A stretch of 64,000 nucleotides of DNA from Moringa oleifera (GCA_021397835.1 JAJFZO010000230.1:5264001-5328000), one strand, 5' to 3'. Counted from the stretch's first letter, positions 28,501-41,543 are shown. The notes: generated by a model not told the origin, from the letters alone. Translations and numbers: made by a program.

Positions 28501-29376
28501 AGGTGATAGTTGAATGTAATTTTGTTGAAAGAACTTTAAATATTTGGGAGTGCTAAAACAGTCCCATACATACAACAAAAACATGGACTAATTGTTATTG
28601 GTTAATTCCTAGTCTCTTTATTATTATTTTTCCTTGAAACCGGTTAATTTCTATTCTAAAGAAGCTTTTAAAACTCTCATGCCATGGTGCTGGTCATGCT
28701 GTGTGAGCATTTGTAGTGATTTATGTGGTCTTGATGCAGGTAAAAGATATATTATATCATTTGTACGTGACTGCAAGAGGTAATCTTCAGAGGCTCATGC
28801 CAAAGGAGATTAGAATATTGAAGTTTCTTCTCACTATTGAGGATCCGGAGGAGCGGTTATGTTCACTGAAAGATGCATTTACTCCTGGAGAAGAGCTCGA
28901 AGGGCAAGATGTAGATTGCTTGTACACGTAAGTGTTCAAAAATTTTTGCTCCAATTAACTTATTGCAGTTAGTATATGTGTGTCAAAATGTGAAATTCAT
29001 TGGTGGAAATGTCTGCTGTGAGGGCTGGATTGAATGTTTACTTGTAAGGTGGGTATGATCGCCTGTTTCAATTTCTGATAAAAGAGTCCCTGTATTAGTA
29101 TCTTTGCTTTCTTTACTTTTCTTTTTTGAATACTGCTCTGTCCCCGTATTTCCTCATTCCCTTGCCCTGGGCTAAATCTACCAGATTGCTTATTTCACAT
29201 TTATTTTCCTTTGAAGGACCCCAGAGAAGCTCCATACCTGGATAAGGACAGTGTTGGATGCTTACCATTTCAGCAGGGAAGGCACTCTCATAAGGGAAGC
29301 TAGGGACCTAATGCATCCAGATATAATTAGAAAACTAGAGGAGCTGAAGAAACTAATTGAGAAGAACTTCATGTAA
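25548..29376 (+). CDS. Predicted plastid protein, At4g37920-like, six exons
   Basis: The exons are 25548-25698, 26175-26587, 27344-27512, 28003-28247, 28740-28927 and 29217-29376. All junctions keep frame, giving 441 aa. The first 50-60 residues are Ser/Arg-rich with few acidic residues, as in chloroplast transit peptides. The mature part is mostly helical and charged, with conserved-looking blocks DRKMIKVCDKLIEVFMVDKPTP, WRRLITFSKEWGNIRPHFYKRC, FFVHLHTVAESYYDNP, ILYHLYVTARGNLQRLMPKEIRIL and HTWIRTVLDAYHFSREGTL. From memory this matches Arabidopsis At4g37920, called an uncharacterised chloroplast protein or, loosely, 'endoribonuclease E-like'. I see no RNase E catalytic domain, so I assign no enzymatic function. 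Exon 2 has two in-frame acceptors (26175 or 26199) that would include or drop eight residues at the presumed transit-peptide border. Confidence 0.82.
26795..27130 (+). mobile_element. Degenerate LTR-like repeat, copy 2, inside an intron
   Basis: This copy lies within intron 2 of the plastid-protein gene. It begins near TGTTGGGAATG (about 26792) and ends near TTAACACA (about 27130), so it has the TG...CA form of a retroelement LTR. It aligns block by block with 14600-14925. No internal element genes are present, so it is probably a solo-LTR remnant. A target duplication could not be shown. Confidence 0.55.
27795..27907 (+). repeat. 37-bp tandem duplication followed by an (AAAAG)n run
   Basis: Two adjacent copies of a 37-bp unit beginning GTTTCATATATATTTGG lie at 27795-27831 and 27832-27868, practically identical. 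A short AAAAG microsatellite follows at about 27880-27907. Both are within intron 3 of the plastid-protein gene. Confidence 0.9.
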
Positions 29377-32300
29377 CGAGGAGCTGAAGTGATGCTTGTC
29401 AGAAGTTCACAAAATTTCCTCGCCCAGAAAGAATACAAACCCTAAAACTTGGTTGCTCATCTCCTTAGGAAAGTTTCTAAACCCACTAAACTAAGCACTA
29501 AAGCATCAACAGAATTCCCCTCCCTATGAGCATCTTCTCTTTGCCTTCTCATAAAAATTGATTATACCAAAAAAAAAGCCTATGTTTTGAAGCTACAAAG
29601 TTGCAGAAAATGAGATGGTATTACTTTTATTGATAATTGGAGCATTATTTTAGTCTTGTATTGCAATGTATGGTGGTATTTAATCTATTTTTGTTTGTTA
29701 TAAACTGATCAATAACAAATGATATTTACATCCTTCTCAGGCCTCTCCCATCTTTATGTAGTTGAGGAAGTTTGGTGTGTGCTTTGAATACGCAAAGAAG
29801 TTCTTGACATTTCCCTTTTGAAGAAATTCAGCTCAGCCAACTTGCAATCGGAAGTTCTATTTGTGTTTTGGCCAGATTTTAGCATAATTTTTAATCTCTA
29901 ATTAGATTTTGTACCTTTTTTTTTTTTTGGGGGGGGGGGGGGGGTGTTATTGGTTTAAACAGAGTTGGTTATTGATTTTGAATTTGATTTAATGTAGATT
30001 TTGTAATTTTTTTTCATTTGTTAGTGAAGGATTAAATTACTTTAAAATTTAATTATTATAAACAGGATTGTTAAATGGGTAGTATTATTTATTTTATTAA
30101 AATTTATAAAATATGTTTATATATATAAATAATAAATAAATTTTGATAAATTTAAATAATATATAATTGATTGTAATCGAATCTAAAACGGAACAAGTTT
30201 GAATAAGAAACTAATTTTTTAAACAAATTTGAAACGGATTTAAGTTGGCATATTTTCATCGGATTTGGATTTGAAAATCTTTAAATTGATATGTATTTTG
30301 CGAGTTGCCATCTCTAATCTTGTCATTAAAAAAATAGATATTAAAAATATTATAATTATAATTTTTTTGCCATTTAATCAAAATTTTAAATATTTTTGAT
30401 AAGAATATGTACATTTGGTAGATATAAAATATATATATGTAACAGTAGAATCACTCGAAGCAATTTTAAAGAGTGTTAGCATGGATTTTAGATTTTTAGA
30501 TTTATATTAAAAAAATTTAAATTTAATTTAATAATAATTATATTTAAAAAATAAATTTTAATTTTTAAAATTGATAAAGTTGATACCTGGTAAATTTGAA
30601 ATTTATGTCACTTAAATTCACAATAATATTATATTAGTATTAAAATTTTATTAATAGTCATTTTTTGTTTTTATATATATTTTTAAATAAAGGGTTATTT
30701 TTTCAATTTATTAGATTAATTTTTATTTTAATATTATTTTTATATTAAATGTATTTTTTATTAAGATTTATCTGTGATTAATATATGATAGTTTAGGTTT
30801 TTGTTGAATGATTTAATTTCTTTTCTAATTTTTTTATTTTTGATTAAATATATGTTACCACAGTACATTACACATCAAGATGTTTATAATTAATATTCCA
30901 GAGGTAAAATACTGTGATTTATTATTTGGCTTAACTTTAGCATGATTATTGAGGAAATCTAACCCAACTAAGTTTTAATACTATTATGTGCTATTTGTTT
31001 TTTGTTTTTCAATTTAAGAGGTGATATTACTTTTTTTAATGACTTAAATTTAAAGTTAAGATATTTTTCATTGTTTTCTTTTAATATAAAGAATATTCTA
31101 TATATTTTATGTTTACTCTATTTTTTACAATTTTTTATTTACCAATAATGTTATATTTATTTTTTATTAATATGATTTGATTTTAACATTTTTATTTATT
31201 TAAAAAGTTATGATTAATGGTAGTTTTTGAGTCTTAAAGTGAAGTGATAAAAATGAGTTGTTTATTTTAAAATATAAATTTATTATTTAAATTTTGAATA
31301 AAAATAATTTTAAATTTTACTTTTTTAAATTAAAGCTTGACTTTCAAAATGTATTTGAATAAATCTTAATATATTGGTCATTTTATCTAAATTAAACATT
31401 AGTTCAAAACAAATATCAACAATTAATAATGTTTTCATTGATAAGATGCTTCAAAGAATTACTTAAATAGATTTTATATTTATTTTAATTTCATCATAAA
31501 TTCATTTTTTATTAACATATTATTTTGAATAATTTTTTATTTTTGAATAATATAATTTTTAAAAAATAATTTTAGCTCTAAAATTTTTTTGAAAAATTTG
31601 GAATGATAGGTTGTTTTTTTTATATTTATTAAAAAATTCAAGTTAAAGTTCATGATAAAAAATTAATAATTTAAATTTTATTAAAAAGTATCTAAATTAG
31701 TTAGGTTTGTTTTGATAAATTTGAAAGTCAAGTTTTGATTGGATGAAAAGTAAAACTCAAAATTTTAAATCTACTCTTAAATTTTTGTATTTAAATTTTA
31801 ACAAAAAAATTATTGATAAATAACTAATTTTTTAAAGACATAATTAAATATAGATAAGATTTTGTATATAAAATAATTAAGATATGAGTTTTAAAAAATA
31901 TTTTTTATAAAAATTTAATAATTCAAGTGACTAATTTTAAATATTTTTCCATATTTTACTATAAATTTATTCAAATTTATAAAATTATTTTTTAATTATA
32001 TTATTTGCTTTAAATATATTTTTTACTATGCAACACTTACATCACCATCTAAAAAAAATTAGAATTACTAAAATTATAATGTAACATCAAATTGAAACTT
32101 AATTTATATTTAAAATATTTAAATTTTTATATAATAAATTTGGAATATACATACATAATTAAATAACTTAAAATTTAATCAAAAAATAATGAAAAAAATA
32201 TTTCTTCATAAATTTATTTTCCAATCAATTATAAAATCTTCATTAGAAAATTGAGAATTCAATGAAATTTCAACACTGTCGAATTTTAAATAATAAAAAA

Positions 32301-33132
32301 CTGGGAAACAAGTGAAAAAATGAAACAAATATTTTTTAATTTAAAATTAAAATAAGAAAAAATATTATTAAAAAAAATTCAACTGACACTCACTTGACAT
32401 TTTAATTTGACAAAAGATGCAATACCTTTTCAATGAATGATAAAAATATTTTAAAATAACTTTTATAGATTTTGTAGACTTTTATTATTATTATGTTTAT
32501 TTTAGGTCATAAATATTTCATTAAATTATTTATTATTTATATAATTTATATATTTAATAATTTATTTGATACTATGTATTAATTTTTAAAATTACAATTT
32601 TAAATAATTTATTTTTATTTTATTTTTCAAAACTTCAATTTTTCTTATTAATAAATTATAAATAAACTTTGCAAAATAATCCCCTGGATGAGTTAGAATT
32701 AAACCAAAAGTTGCGCTATACGAGAATCTTGCCTTATCGAAAGAAAATTAAAAGTAGGATTCCTTCTGGTTTCGAATCACACACTGCTACGTAAGCTTTG
32801 GGTAAATTCCATCCCAATGACCGTGTCCCCTTTCTGAGGCACTGGCGTTGAACCTTTCTGTCGTTGATTAGACTCTTCGGCCAGAATAAGCACAAGACGC
32901 TGGTATTTTTTTTTCCGTCTCGTAGAATTCAGTTCGGTCAAGCTGCTTTCTGTTCGTATTTTGAGCAGATTAGCTTAGTTGTTCGTTTGGTTAATAACTA
33001 GAACTCGATGACTTTTTTATGGCTTTAATAAAAGAAGCTTGTTATTTCCTTGTAATTGTGTTTTTGCGAACTGATTATTAACGCAGGGTTTAATTAGCAC
33101 GTTGCGTGGTTTTTTCCATGAGGAATTGACCG
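29377..33132. other. Intergenic: 3'UTR, poly-T/poly-G tract, A/T-rich block, ATG14 promoter
   Basis: The 3'UTR of the plastid-protein gene probably ends before about 29800. A T13-G16 homopolymer junction lies at 29916-29944. From about 29990 to 32660 the sequence is A/T-rich without coding signal. Composition becomes normal again at about 32680-33130, which should hold the promoter and leader of the ATG14-like gene. Confidence 0.55.
29916..29944 (+). repeat. T13 followed directly by G16
   Basis: An uninterrupted run of thirteen T and sixteen G. Pure G runs of this length are rare in A/T-rich plant intergenic DNA. It lies about 540 bp after the stop codon of the plastid-protein gene. Confidence 0.9.
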
Positions 33133-36100
33133 ATGACTAAAAAAGCCTGCAACTGTGCTATTTGCGAGAATGCGAATCGCGCTTCTATTTGCGCTGCCTG
33201 TGTCAATTATAGGTATGTTCTTTAAAATTAATGTTTCCTTGAATTGTCAAGGATTTCAAATAGATCATTCAATAAGGTATCTGATTTTTTTTCCCTAACT
33301 CACTGCTTGACAATTATTTTGATATTTAAAATCGTTTTGATTTATTGCCCATTTAGGTCATAATTTGTGATTCTCTTTAAGCTGAAAAGCCTAATGGAAA
33401 ATATATGAACTTAATTGAAACTTCTTCTGTTTTATGACCTTTAAGGTGATATCAATTTGCAGAAACAGTTCCTATGTTTGCTGTTCTCAGTCTATTTTGG
33501 TGTTGCATTTTTATGCAGATTAAATGAGTACAACACATTGTTGAAATCATTGAAGACTCGTCGTGATTCTTTGTATTCAAGATTGACTGATGTGCTTGTA
33601 GCAAAGGTTTGATTCATGCCTTGTAAACAGTTGGGATGTTTTTGGCTATGAAAATACTTGCACAATCTTGCTTATGTTTTTTTGTGTCTGGTAGCTCTAA
33701 AATATGTAATGTTCATCAGGGAAAGGCAGACGATCAGCAAAATTGGAGAGTGCTTCAGAATGAGAAGCTTGTGAGCTTGAGGGAGAAGCTCCGTCATGAT
33801 AAAGAACAACTAGTGCAAGGTTTGGTGGCCCTTATTCTAGAATGCAGGTTAATGTTCAGAAATGTTTTTGTTTGTTTTTACAAGTCATTTGACTAAGTGA
33901 TAAGTGTTACAGGGAAGGCTAAGATTGAGAGATTGTCTTATGATTTGAAAGTGAAATATGGAGTGCTTGAATCAGCTCGTTGCATGGTAGTAACTGTACC
34001 TGCTTATTTTTTATTTATTTCATGACAATGACATTGTAATTTGTAAGTGATAATGACCATGTAGGTTTTTGCTCTTAACTTGAATGAAGATCTTATGTAA
34101 ATCTGTTTGTATATGCAGTTGGAAAAACATCATGTGGAACAACTCGAGAAGTACTATCCTAACCTTATTTGCACCCAGAGCTTGGGCCACGTGAGGACAA
34201 TATTTAATATTCCTTTTTGAACTGATTTAATTTTGTCTATTGCCGTTTTATGTGTTTCTTATTCTTTCATCAGAGATACTTAAAGATGTTTTCTGATTTC
34301 AGATGGCAATAACCTCTGAGCGTCTTCATAAACAATCTGTGGTTATAAAACAGATATGCAAATTGTTCCCACAGCGCCGGGTAAGCAGAAAAAGAAAAGA
34401 TCTGTTTTATTTCTTGCTAGTCACTAATAATTGCAATTGATGTCAATTTCTCAGTCATAAACCTTATGTTCCTGATTGTAATAACACTTTAATCTCAAAT
34501 TTGATGTAAAATTTATGATGCCTTTCTGATTCTATAAAATTAAAGATCTAGTTACATTGTTATATTTGTTGACAGAGATTTATTTGTGGAAACTGACGTT
34601 CACATTACAATTGCTCAACCATCTGGAGTCAGCAGTCCATATTTTGTTCTACATTTTGAGTGCTCAATTGATAACATAAATGTCTTCAAAGATAACTTCC
34701 TATGACGAGTTTTTAGGGAGAGGGTTTGTAACTAGTGAAGAAAGGTTACAGTGGGGAACAGAAGTGAACAGATCCTCAAACAAGAAGTACTTGTTTGTGC
34801 ACATGTGTGAGCACAGAACAAATTTGTACTTGGTGTGCGTTACTATCGTGATTGTTATCTGTATGATTTCTGATGTTGTTGGTAAGGGTCAGGATGTTTA
34901 TAGTTGTTTTCCACCAATGTAGCCCTTGACAGCCCATGGTTTATGTTGCTTTGGTATAAGCTACATTGATTTTTATTCTTCAGGTGACTATAGATGCAGA
35001 CAAAAAAGATGGATCTTGTGGTCAATATGATCAAATTTGCAATGCACGCTTACCCAGAGGGCTTGATCCACACTCTGTTCCATCAGAAGAGCTTGCAGCC
35101 TCTTTAGGGTATTATCTTCTTATTCTTTTCTTTCAGGCTTTACAAATTCTATGTTAACAAAAAAGTCTCCACAGTTTAGGAGAAAATTTATGATAACTAA
35201 TTTTCCACTAACATTCAGTTGTCTATGCTGTATTATGTAATATGTAACGAGTTTCTTAGAAACACTTACTTTGATGTTTTATAAATTTGCTTCAGTTGTT
35301 TAACTAGAAATGAAATTTGTATGTTTGGTGTTGGTGCAGTTACATGGTGCAACTTCTAAATCTTGTTGTTCACAACTTGGCTGCTCCTGCACTTCATAAC
35401 TCTGGCTTTGCGGTAAGCATGATGTTCCTTCTGCATTCTGGGAAAGAAGTTTCCTGGGGGAAAGTGGTTTTGAGTTCCTTCATAGTAAACGAGTTTTTCT
35501 GAGTTATTCGATTTTTTATAGACACAATCTGTAAGGGGTTTAATAGTTATGATGATGATTCACTAACAGTAGTGGAAAAAGGAATAAACTATTTTAGACA
35601 CTATTATTGATGCAAGATATATTTGACAACTTTCAGTCTTGGGAGCATGTTTTTCATGCTTTCACCAAAAAAAAAAATTCTTTTTTCCACAGTTCCTTTA
35701 GAATTGTGGAGAGATATATTCTTCCCTTCCCCCCTTCCCTCAGAAAATTCTGTTTTGTTAAGATATTCTGGAACATTCTGCAAATATTTCTTGAGATACA
35801 TAGGTTAACGATTCTTGTTTTTATTTGTGTCAGAAATCTTATAACATGTTAGGCAACTTTCACGTTGTTTTCGTAAGCTGACAAAAAATAGTCATGCCTC
35901 TTGTTCTTTTCTTTTTTTTTTTTTTGTTCCACAAACTTAAGAAAAATTTTTCTGCATTGATATCTTTTGACATTAAACACCTTGCTCTGAGCGTGTGGAA
36001 ATATTTTTCTAGAGAAAACATTGAAAGATAGTGATTAAGGCATCATATTTTTGAAGCATCATTGGAGTTAAATATAGATAAATGAATGTGCTTGTTCGTT

Positions 36101-38211
36101 TTTCATTTTATCTTAACCTTGAAATCATTTTGCCTCAGGGTTCTTGCTCACGGATATGGCAGCGAGATTCTTATTGGGATGCACGTCCTTCTTCGCGAAA
36201 GTATGTTTGTTGGATTCTTCACCGTATGTGTCACACACATGAACTTTTGACTTTAGGCTAATCACTTTTATGGGATTGATTGTAATTTGTCCCATTTCAG
36301 CAATGAATATCCACTTTTTATACCACGCCAAAATTATTGCTCCACTGGTGGAGAAAACTCATGGACAGATAGAAGTTCAAGCAATTTTGGTGTTGCTTCA
36401 ATGGAATCAGACAAAAAGCCCCACCTGGATTCTTCTAGAAGTAGTAGCTTCAATTACTCTTCTGCCTCTTCACATACTCTTGAAACACACAAAGACCTGC
36501 AGAAGGGAATTTCTCTCCTAAAGAAAAGTGTGGCATGCATAACAGCTTATTGTTACAATTTGCTGTGTCTGGAGGTTCCTTGTGAGGCCTCTACTTTTGA
36601 AGCATTTGCAAAATTGCTGGCTACCCTATCTTCGTCTAAGGAAGTTCGATCTGTTTTTTCCTTGAAAATGGCTTGTTCAAGGTACTATTTTCTTATGTGA
36701 GTTAAAAATGGCTGGAGTGTATGGGCTGGAAGGAATGGTTGAGTGCATCTTTATTTGCTGTTTTAATTTTGTGTTAGAATTGATTACTGCTGATGTTCAA
36801 AGTGGAGAGGGAACTTTTTGGATAAAACAACTTCCGAAATATGCTTTCTTTTAAAACTCTTTTCCATTCAGCTGATCAGGTTTGATCTTATATGTTGATG
36901 ATTAAAATCGTCACATCTTTTCTTGACTGCTTGGGAAAAAATTATCCAGTTGTTCATTTTCTTGTTTTGTGCACTCTGTTAATGAAAGTTGTTGTGTATA
37001 CTGAGCAATTTGTTTGTACTACGAATAACATGTCTGGTCTTATGTTTCCTGTTTGCTTTGTTCTTTATCTTTTGATTTACAGGTCATGCCAGCAAGTTCA
37101 ACAATTGAATAAATCTGTATGGAATGTGAATTCTGCCATTGCATCTAGTACCTTATTGGAGAGTGCTCATACACTAACGGTATAACTATGGGCTTCAACT
37201 ATGTTTTGATAGAATGTTTAAATTTAGGTAATCAATTCTCATGAATTGAACCCTGACGTGTGATTATAACCTATCATGTGCTGACAAATGAAAACCAGTG
37301 CATGTTTATTTGCAAAAACATTCACGCATTGCTTTCATTTTGAAATTCCAGCATACTAGTTTTCTGCTTCATTAACTTAAGGATGGACCTCTTTTGCGAG
37401 TGTTTCCATGTGGTCTGGTTCTCCATTTTCTCTGATTTATTTATTTTATGGGCTGCGAGAAGGCAGGGGGAGATGGAAGATTGATTTAGATGTTCAAGGT
37501 GGCATGAGTAATTTATTTCCTTAGCTGTTGGCCTGTGCTGAATGAACTGTATGACAGTAGTTTTTCTTTTCTTTTCTTTTTTTTCTTTTATTTTCCAATG
37601 GTGGGGCAACAGTAGGAGCAATAGCTTGTGCTGATCCCATAAACCCATACCCTTTGGTATACATGAGATGACTTTACGACTAAGCTAGCTTTCATCTTCA
37701 ACTGTATAATGAGTGAAACAGGATTATGATCAAACAAAGTCAACTATGAGATGCTTGCCCATTGTTAAATTGTATGCGGCCCCATACTGCTTCAAGTGCT
37801 CTAATAGATCTATTTAGTTAAATTTCTCAGAAATGTGCCATATCCCTTGATTTTTACTTTTAAAAGATAGCTCCATCGAAAGAGAAAGAAGGGATCTTTG
37901 TGTAATAAGTTGCCCCCTTAGAAGGATAACAATGATGTGATTGGTTTTCATCTGCTTTCTCAGTTTTGTGAATTATAAATGATACTTGTACTCCTTTTGC
38001 TGTTTTGCAGAGAAACATAAGTGATACTAACCTTCCAAATTCAGCCGCCAGTTTTCTTTATGCCACTGAGATTTCTGATAATGGAAAGCATGAAAGCCTT
38101 ATTGATGGATGGGATCTTGTGGAACATCCAACATTGCCACCTCCACCATCCCAAACTGAGGATGTTGAGCATTGGACTCGAGCCATGTTCATTGATGCCA
38201 CGAAGAAATGA
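33133..38211 (+). CDS. ATG14: Plant ATG14-like autophagy protein (PI3-kinase complex subunit), twelve exons
   Basis: The exons are 33133-33212, 33519-33606, 33720-33819, 33913-33986, 34119-34190, 34303-34380, 34984-35108, 35340-35412, 36139-36200, 36301-36681, 37083-37179 and 38011-38211. All phases agree, giving 476 aa. ATG14 joins ATG6/Beclin, VPS34 and VPS15 to make PI3P for autophagosome formation. The N terminus has a cysteine cluster, CNCAIC and CAAC (Cys 6, 8, 11, 20, 23), as in ATG14. A coiled-coil-like region follows, about 28-125 (LNEYNTLLKSLKTRRDSLYSR, LEKHHVEQLEKYYP). The conserved middle contains LAASLGYMVQLLNLVVHNLA and SGSCSRIWQRDSYW-type sequence (as GFAGSCSRIWQRDSYWD). The end has a DGWDLVEHPTLPPPPS tail. 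Arabidopsis homologues (At1g77890, At4g08540, from memory) were long mislabelled as RNA polymerase II proteins and later recognised as ATG14a/b. UVRAG/VPS38 is the main alternative, but the Cys motif and tail favour ATG14. Confidence 0.85.
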
Positions 38212-40273
38212 ACTGATGTTATTAAAACTTTCTACTTCTTGTAAGTTACCATGTAGACACCTCTCCCTTTTACAAGTTGGCTTTCAACACTCATGCCATG
38301 CAGTTGTTTGTTACAGAAAACCATAATGGATGTATATGTTGCCTGCTTGCAGAATTACTTGTATATTAGCCATAGAAAATAGCTTTTACTGATTCCCCTG
38401 TAGGGTTCATTCTGGTGGTTCATATGTTGTGTAGACAAAGGGACACATAAATATTAAATCTACCGATCTAGAATCTGTGGAGTTGAGATGTTCAATGCTG
38501 TGTTGCAATCTGACCCTGCATTAATTTAGGAATAGATATTTGCTTTGGAGCACAAAACTTAGATTTTTCTCCTCTTCTTTTTAACTCATGTTAGGATGCA
38601 CCTCTAGGTGAAGAGTGAATAAAATCTCTAAAACGTCTTCTGTACTTCTGTGAACTCTATTTTTCATCTCTTGAGAGTGTTTTATTCACCATCATAATTG
38701 CTTCTAATCTTCTTTTTTATTAATGAGAAAGAAGGTTATAGTCCAATTAATCTCCATAGTCTTCTTCTATAGAAGAGGTTGCAGGTTCTATGCTCTTCTC
38801 TTAGTCATTATACTTAATAGGAAAATTGGTTAATATCTGTGCTTATTGTTGTTACCTTTGCAACTCATCACTTGCTCTTAAATGTTTTTTGATTTGCTAA
38901 CCGTTTCTCAATCTGAACTTAGCAGAGGCAGATGGTTTAATTCATGTCAAAATTTGTGTGCTGAAGCAACTGATTCATTTGTTAACCTGTGGGCATAAAA
39001 TTTGCCATAAAATCAATTTAAAATTTGTAAATCTTCATCCTTTGCCATGCATGATATGCTCTTGAGTAGGGATGCCTTGTCATAATTTATTTGTGCTGTC
39101 TTTTGGATAGCAGACATGTTTTACTGTAGACTTGTCTTTGTACATGTTCACAGGGATGCCTCTTTATACTTTCTGTTATTTATTTCATTCCACTCCTTGT
39201 TGATTTTCTTTTACTTCTTCATTGGCAGGTCCATAAAAGAGAAGGAATGCAAACTGCAAGTCCGTTTTAAAATTTCTATTAATACATTCAATCTTCTCTT
39301 TTGTTTCTTTTTTTTCCAATGTACATGGATACCTATCTGTATATATAAGTTCAAGCCCTCGAGTCCATTATTTTCTAGGTTCCTTACGGTAGTACTAACA
39401 AATTTATATGTCACGTTGACATTTAATTGATTAAGGCACAATTAAAGCACGTTGTGATCAGATTCAAACTCTCTGAAAGTTCCAAGTGCTTTTCTGTGGA
39501 TATTCATTCAGTTACCAACGTGGGCACTTTATAATGCAATTAGTTGATTATGCCGAGACAATCAGACAGGGAGCATGCATTAGTTGATTCTGTTGAGATT
39601 ATTACACAGGGAGCTGTAATAAGGCCATGCAGATAAAAGTGTAGGATATAAATTTTGTAAAGCTTCAAGTCCACGCCCCTCGTCATTGTATACTGTTGCA
39701 TATATAACTTGATCAGGCACTACAACAGACTCCCAACCTAAATTTGCATTAGAGAAGTATCATTATAAAGCCAAAATATAAGCATATCCATGCATATCTT
39801 AACTCATCCAAGATTTGTACTGAGCTGCCCTGTCTCCTTACACAAAGTCTTTATCTAATTCTATTATGTTCCATTCCGAGCTGTAGTCACATACATGTTT
39901 CTTTACATAGCTTTTGGCAATCAACTTCATTAAAAATGTATCATTCTTTAGAGATATTAGCATCTGTGTAGAAATTTGTTATGGGTGTAGTTTTCCTAAA
40001 CAAGCTTGTTCATTTTCTTTCTCAAGTCATTTTTTCCATCTTACACCGATGAATATTCAAAAGGTGATGCTCATCAGTCTTCTATTGTCCGCTCTTTAAC
40101 ATATATGACATACCAACTGATCAGAATTTCCAACCTGAAAGACTTACAGCTCCTGTCAGAACCAAAAGCTCAAAATCCAAGCCAGTATGAAAAGAAAACA
40201 ATAAAATGAATATTAAACTAATTAACCAAAGGAACAAAAAATCTTTTGCCTATGAGCATATATCAAGTATACT
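38212..40273. other. Convergent intergenic region
   Basis: The 3'UTR of the ATG14-like gene probably extends to about 38600. The rest has mixed composition with no coding domain, RNA gene or repeat recognised. The final roughly 200 bases are likely the 3'UTR of the minus-strand ABI5-like gene. Confidence 0.5.
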
Positions 40274-41543
40274 CTAGAATAGAGCTGAACTGGTTCGCCG
40301 GAGCTGGTATTTGGATCCTGGAATATCCACTGATAACATCATTTCCACTTCCTGCAAAAGTAGAAACAAAACCATCAAGTCTTGACACCTTCTATGCAAG
40401 CAAATTAATCGGTAAACTCTATCAAAAGCAGTAAGCAGACCGTATTGTCATTCTTAGCAATCAAAACTAAGAACAATCTTATTGAATTTCTTGCATTAAA
40501 TATTCATTTACTAGGTTTTAGTGTATACTGATGAGAGAATGTAGTTGAAATGAAAGATAGGTTACTGCCTTACCTTTTGCTTCTTGAGCCAGCTATTTGT
40601 CTTCCTCAAGTGAAACACTTCGTGCTCCAACTGACTCGTATAAGCCTATAATCATCAAACAAACATGCTCAATTAACTTCTCAACCTGAAGTCAATTCAA
40701 ATAAATGATGTAAGCCGTCCTCTCAATAATAAGCTCTGATACCAACTTGTTTCCTTGCTCTAGATCTAGCAGCCGATTCACGGTTCTTGATCATCCTCTT
40801 CTGTCTCCTCTCAATAGTCCTCTCCATCATCTCATCTGAATACCCCCGCTTTCTCTCAGAACCAGCTCCCTGATGAGACTCTGATGGGGTTCCTGACATT
40901 CCCTGCAATGGCATCGCCATACCCATCTGGTTCTCCGATTCACCACAATCCACAACTGGGTTTTCATAAACAGAATCACTAACATGAAAGCTTGAATCCT
41001 GCACCATCATCTGCCGTTGCTCAACCACAGGCATTTGCAGCTGCAACCAGCCTGCCTGCGGCGACATCACGACCATTGGCTCCACTGCCATAAGCTGTTG
41101 AGGATCAAGAATGGTTGTTTGATTCCCTGTGTTGATGACGCCTGCACGGACTAAAAAATCGTCCAGTGTAGTCTCTCCCAGGTGTTGAACTGAGCGATCC
41201 TCTACTCCATTTCCATGGCCATCTGCAGGCTCTTGACGAGCAATTTCCCTCCAGACCTCATCCACCGTTTTCTTACTCAGTATTCCATTGGAATTCAGAT
41301 TCCCTAGAAAGAATGGACGGGACGATGAAGATGACGAAGGGTTCTGCAGTAGTAGACATTCTTCCACAGATATTACATTTTAAGCAACTCATCCAAATTC
41401 ATAGCATTCAAAGGCTTACCTACAGTCCCAAGCTGGCTCCGCACTTCATCAAGGTTGAGATTGTACAGAGAACCTTGCGTAGCAAGAGGCGAGAATTGTT
41501 GCCCCTGAGCCCTATTTGGAGATACCACAGTTCTATCGTCCAT
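40274..41543 (-). CDS. ABI5-like group A bZIP factor (AREB3/DPBF/EEL type) with a one-base frameshift
   Basis: ABA-pathway bZIP that binds ABRE (ACGTG) sites. The exons are 40747-41543, 40574-40645 and 40274-40351. The last two are exact codon multiples, but the first is 797 bp, one base short. Translation from the ATG gives GSLYNLNLDEVRSQLG and MNLDELLK, then stops at once. The next frame resumes with VISVEECLLLQ, GILSKKTVDEVWREI, TLDDFLVRAGV and the basic region RRQKRMIKNRESAARSRARK. The break lies at about 41376-41385 at a run of four A on the coding strand, where five would keep frame. Exon 2 adds the zipper AYTSQLEHEVFHLRKTNSWL and exon 3 ends in the 14-3-3-type motif YQLRRTSSALF. An intact version would be about 315 aa. 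As read, only a 57-residue peptide is made from the first ATG. It could be an assembly homopolymer error or a real null allele. Expression and target genes are unknown. Confidence 0.9.

Noticed and set aside
39116..39441. Phe-rich frame of 104 codons and its antisense
   Set aside because: Low-complexity T-rich sequence with no domain.
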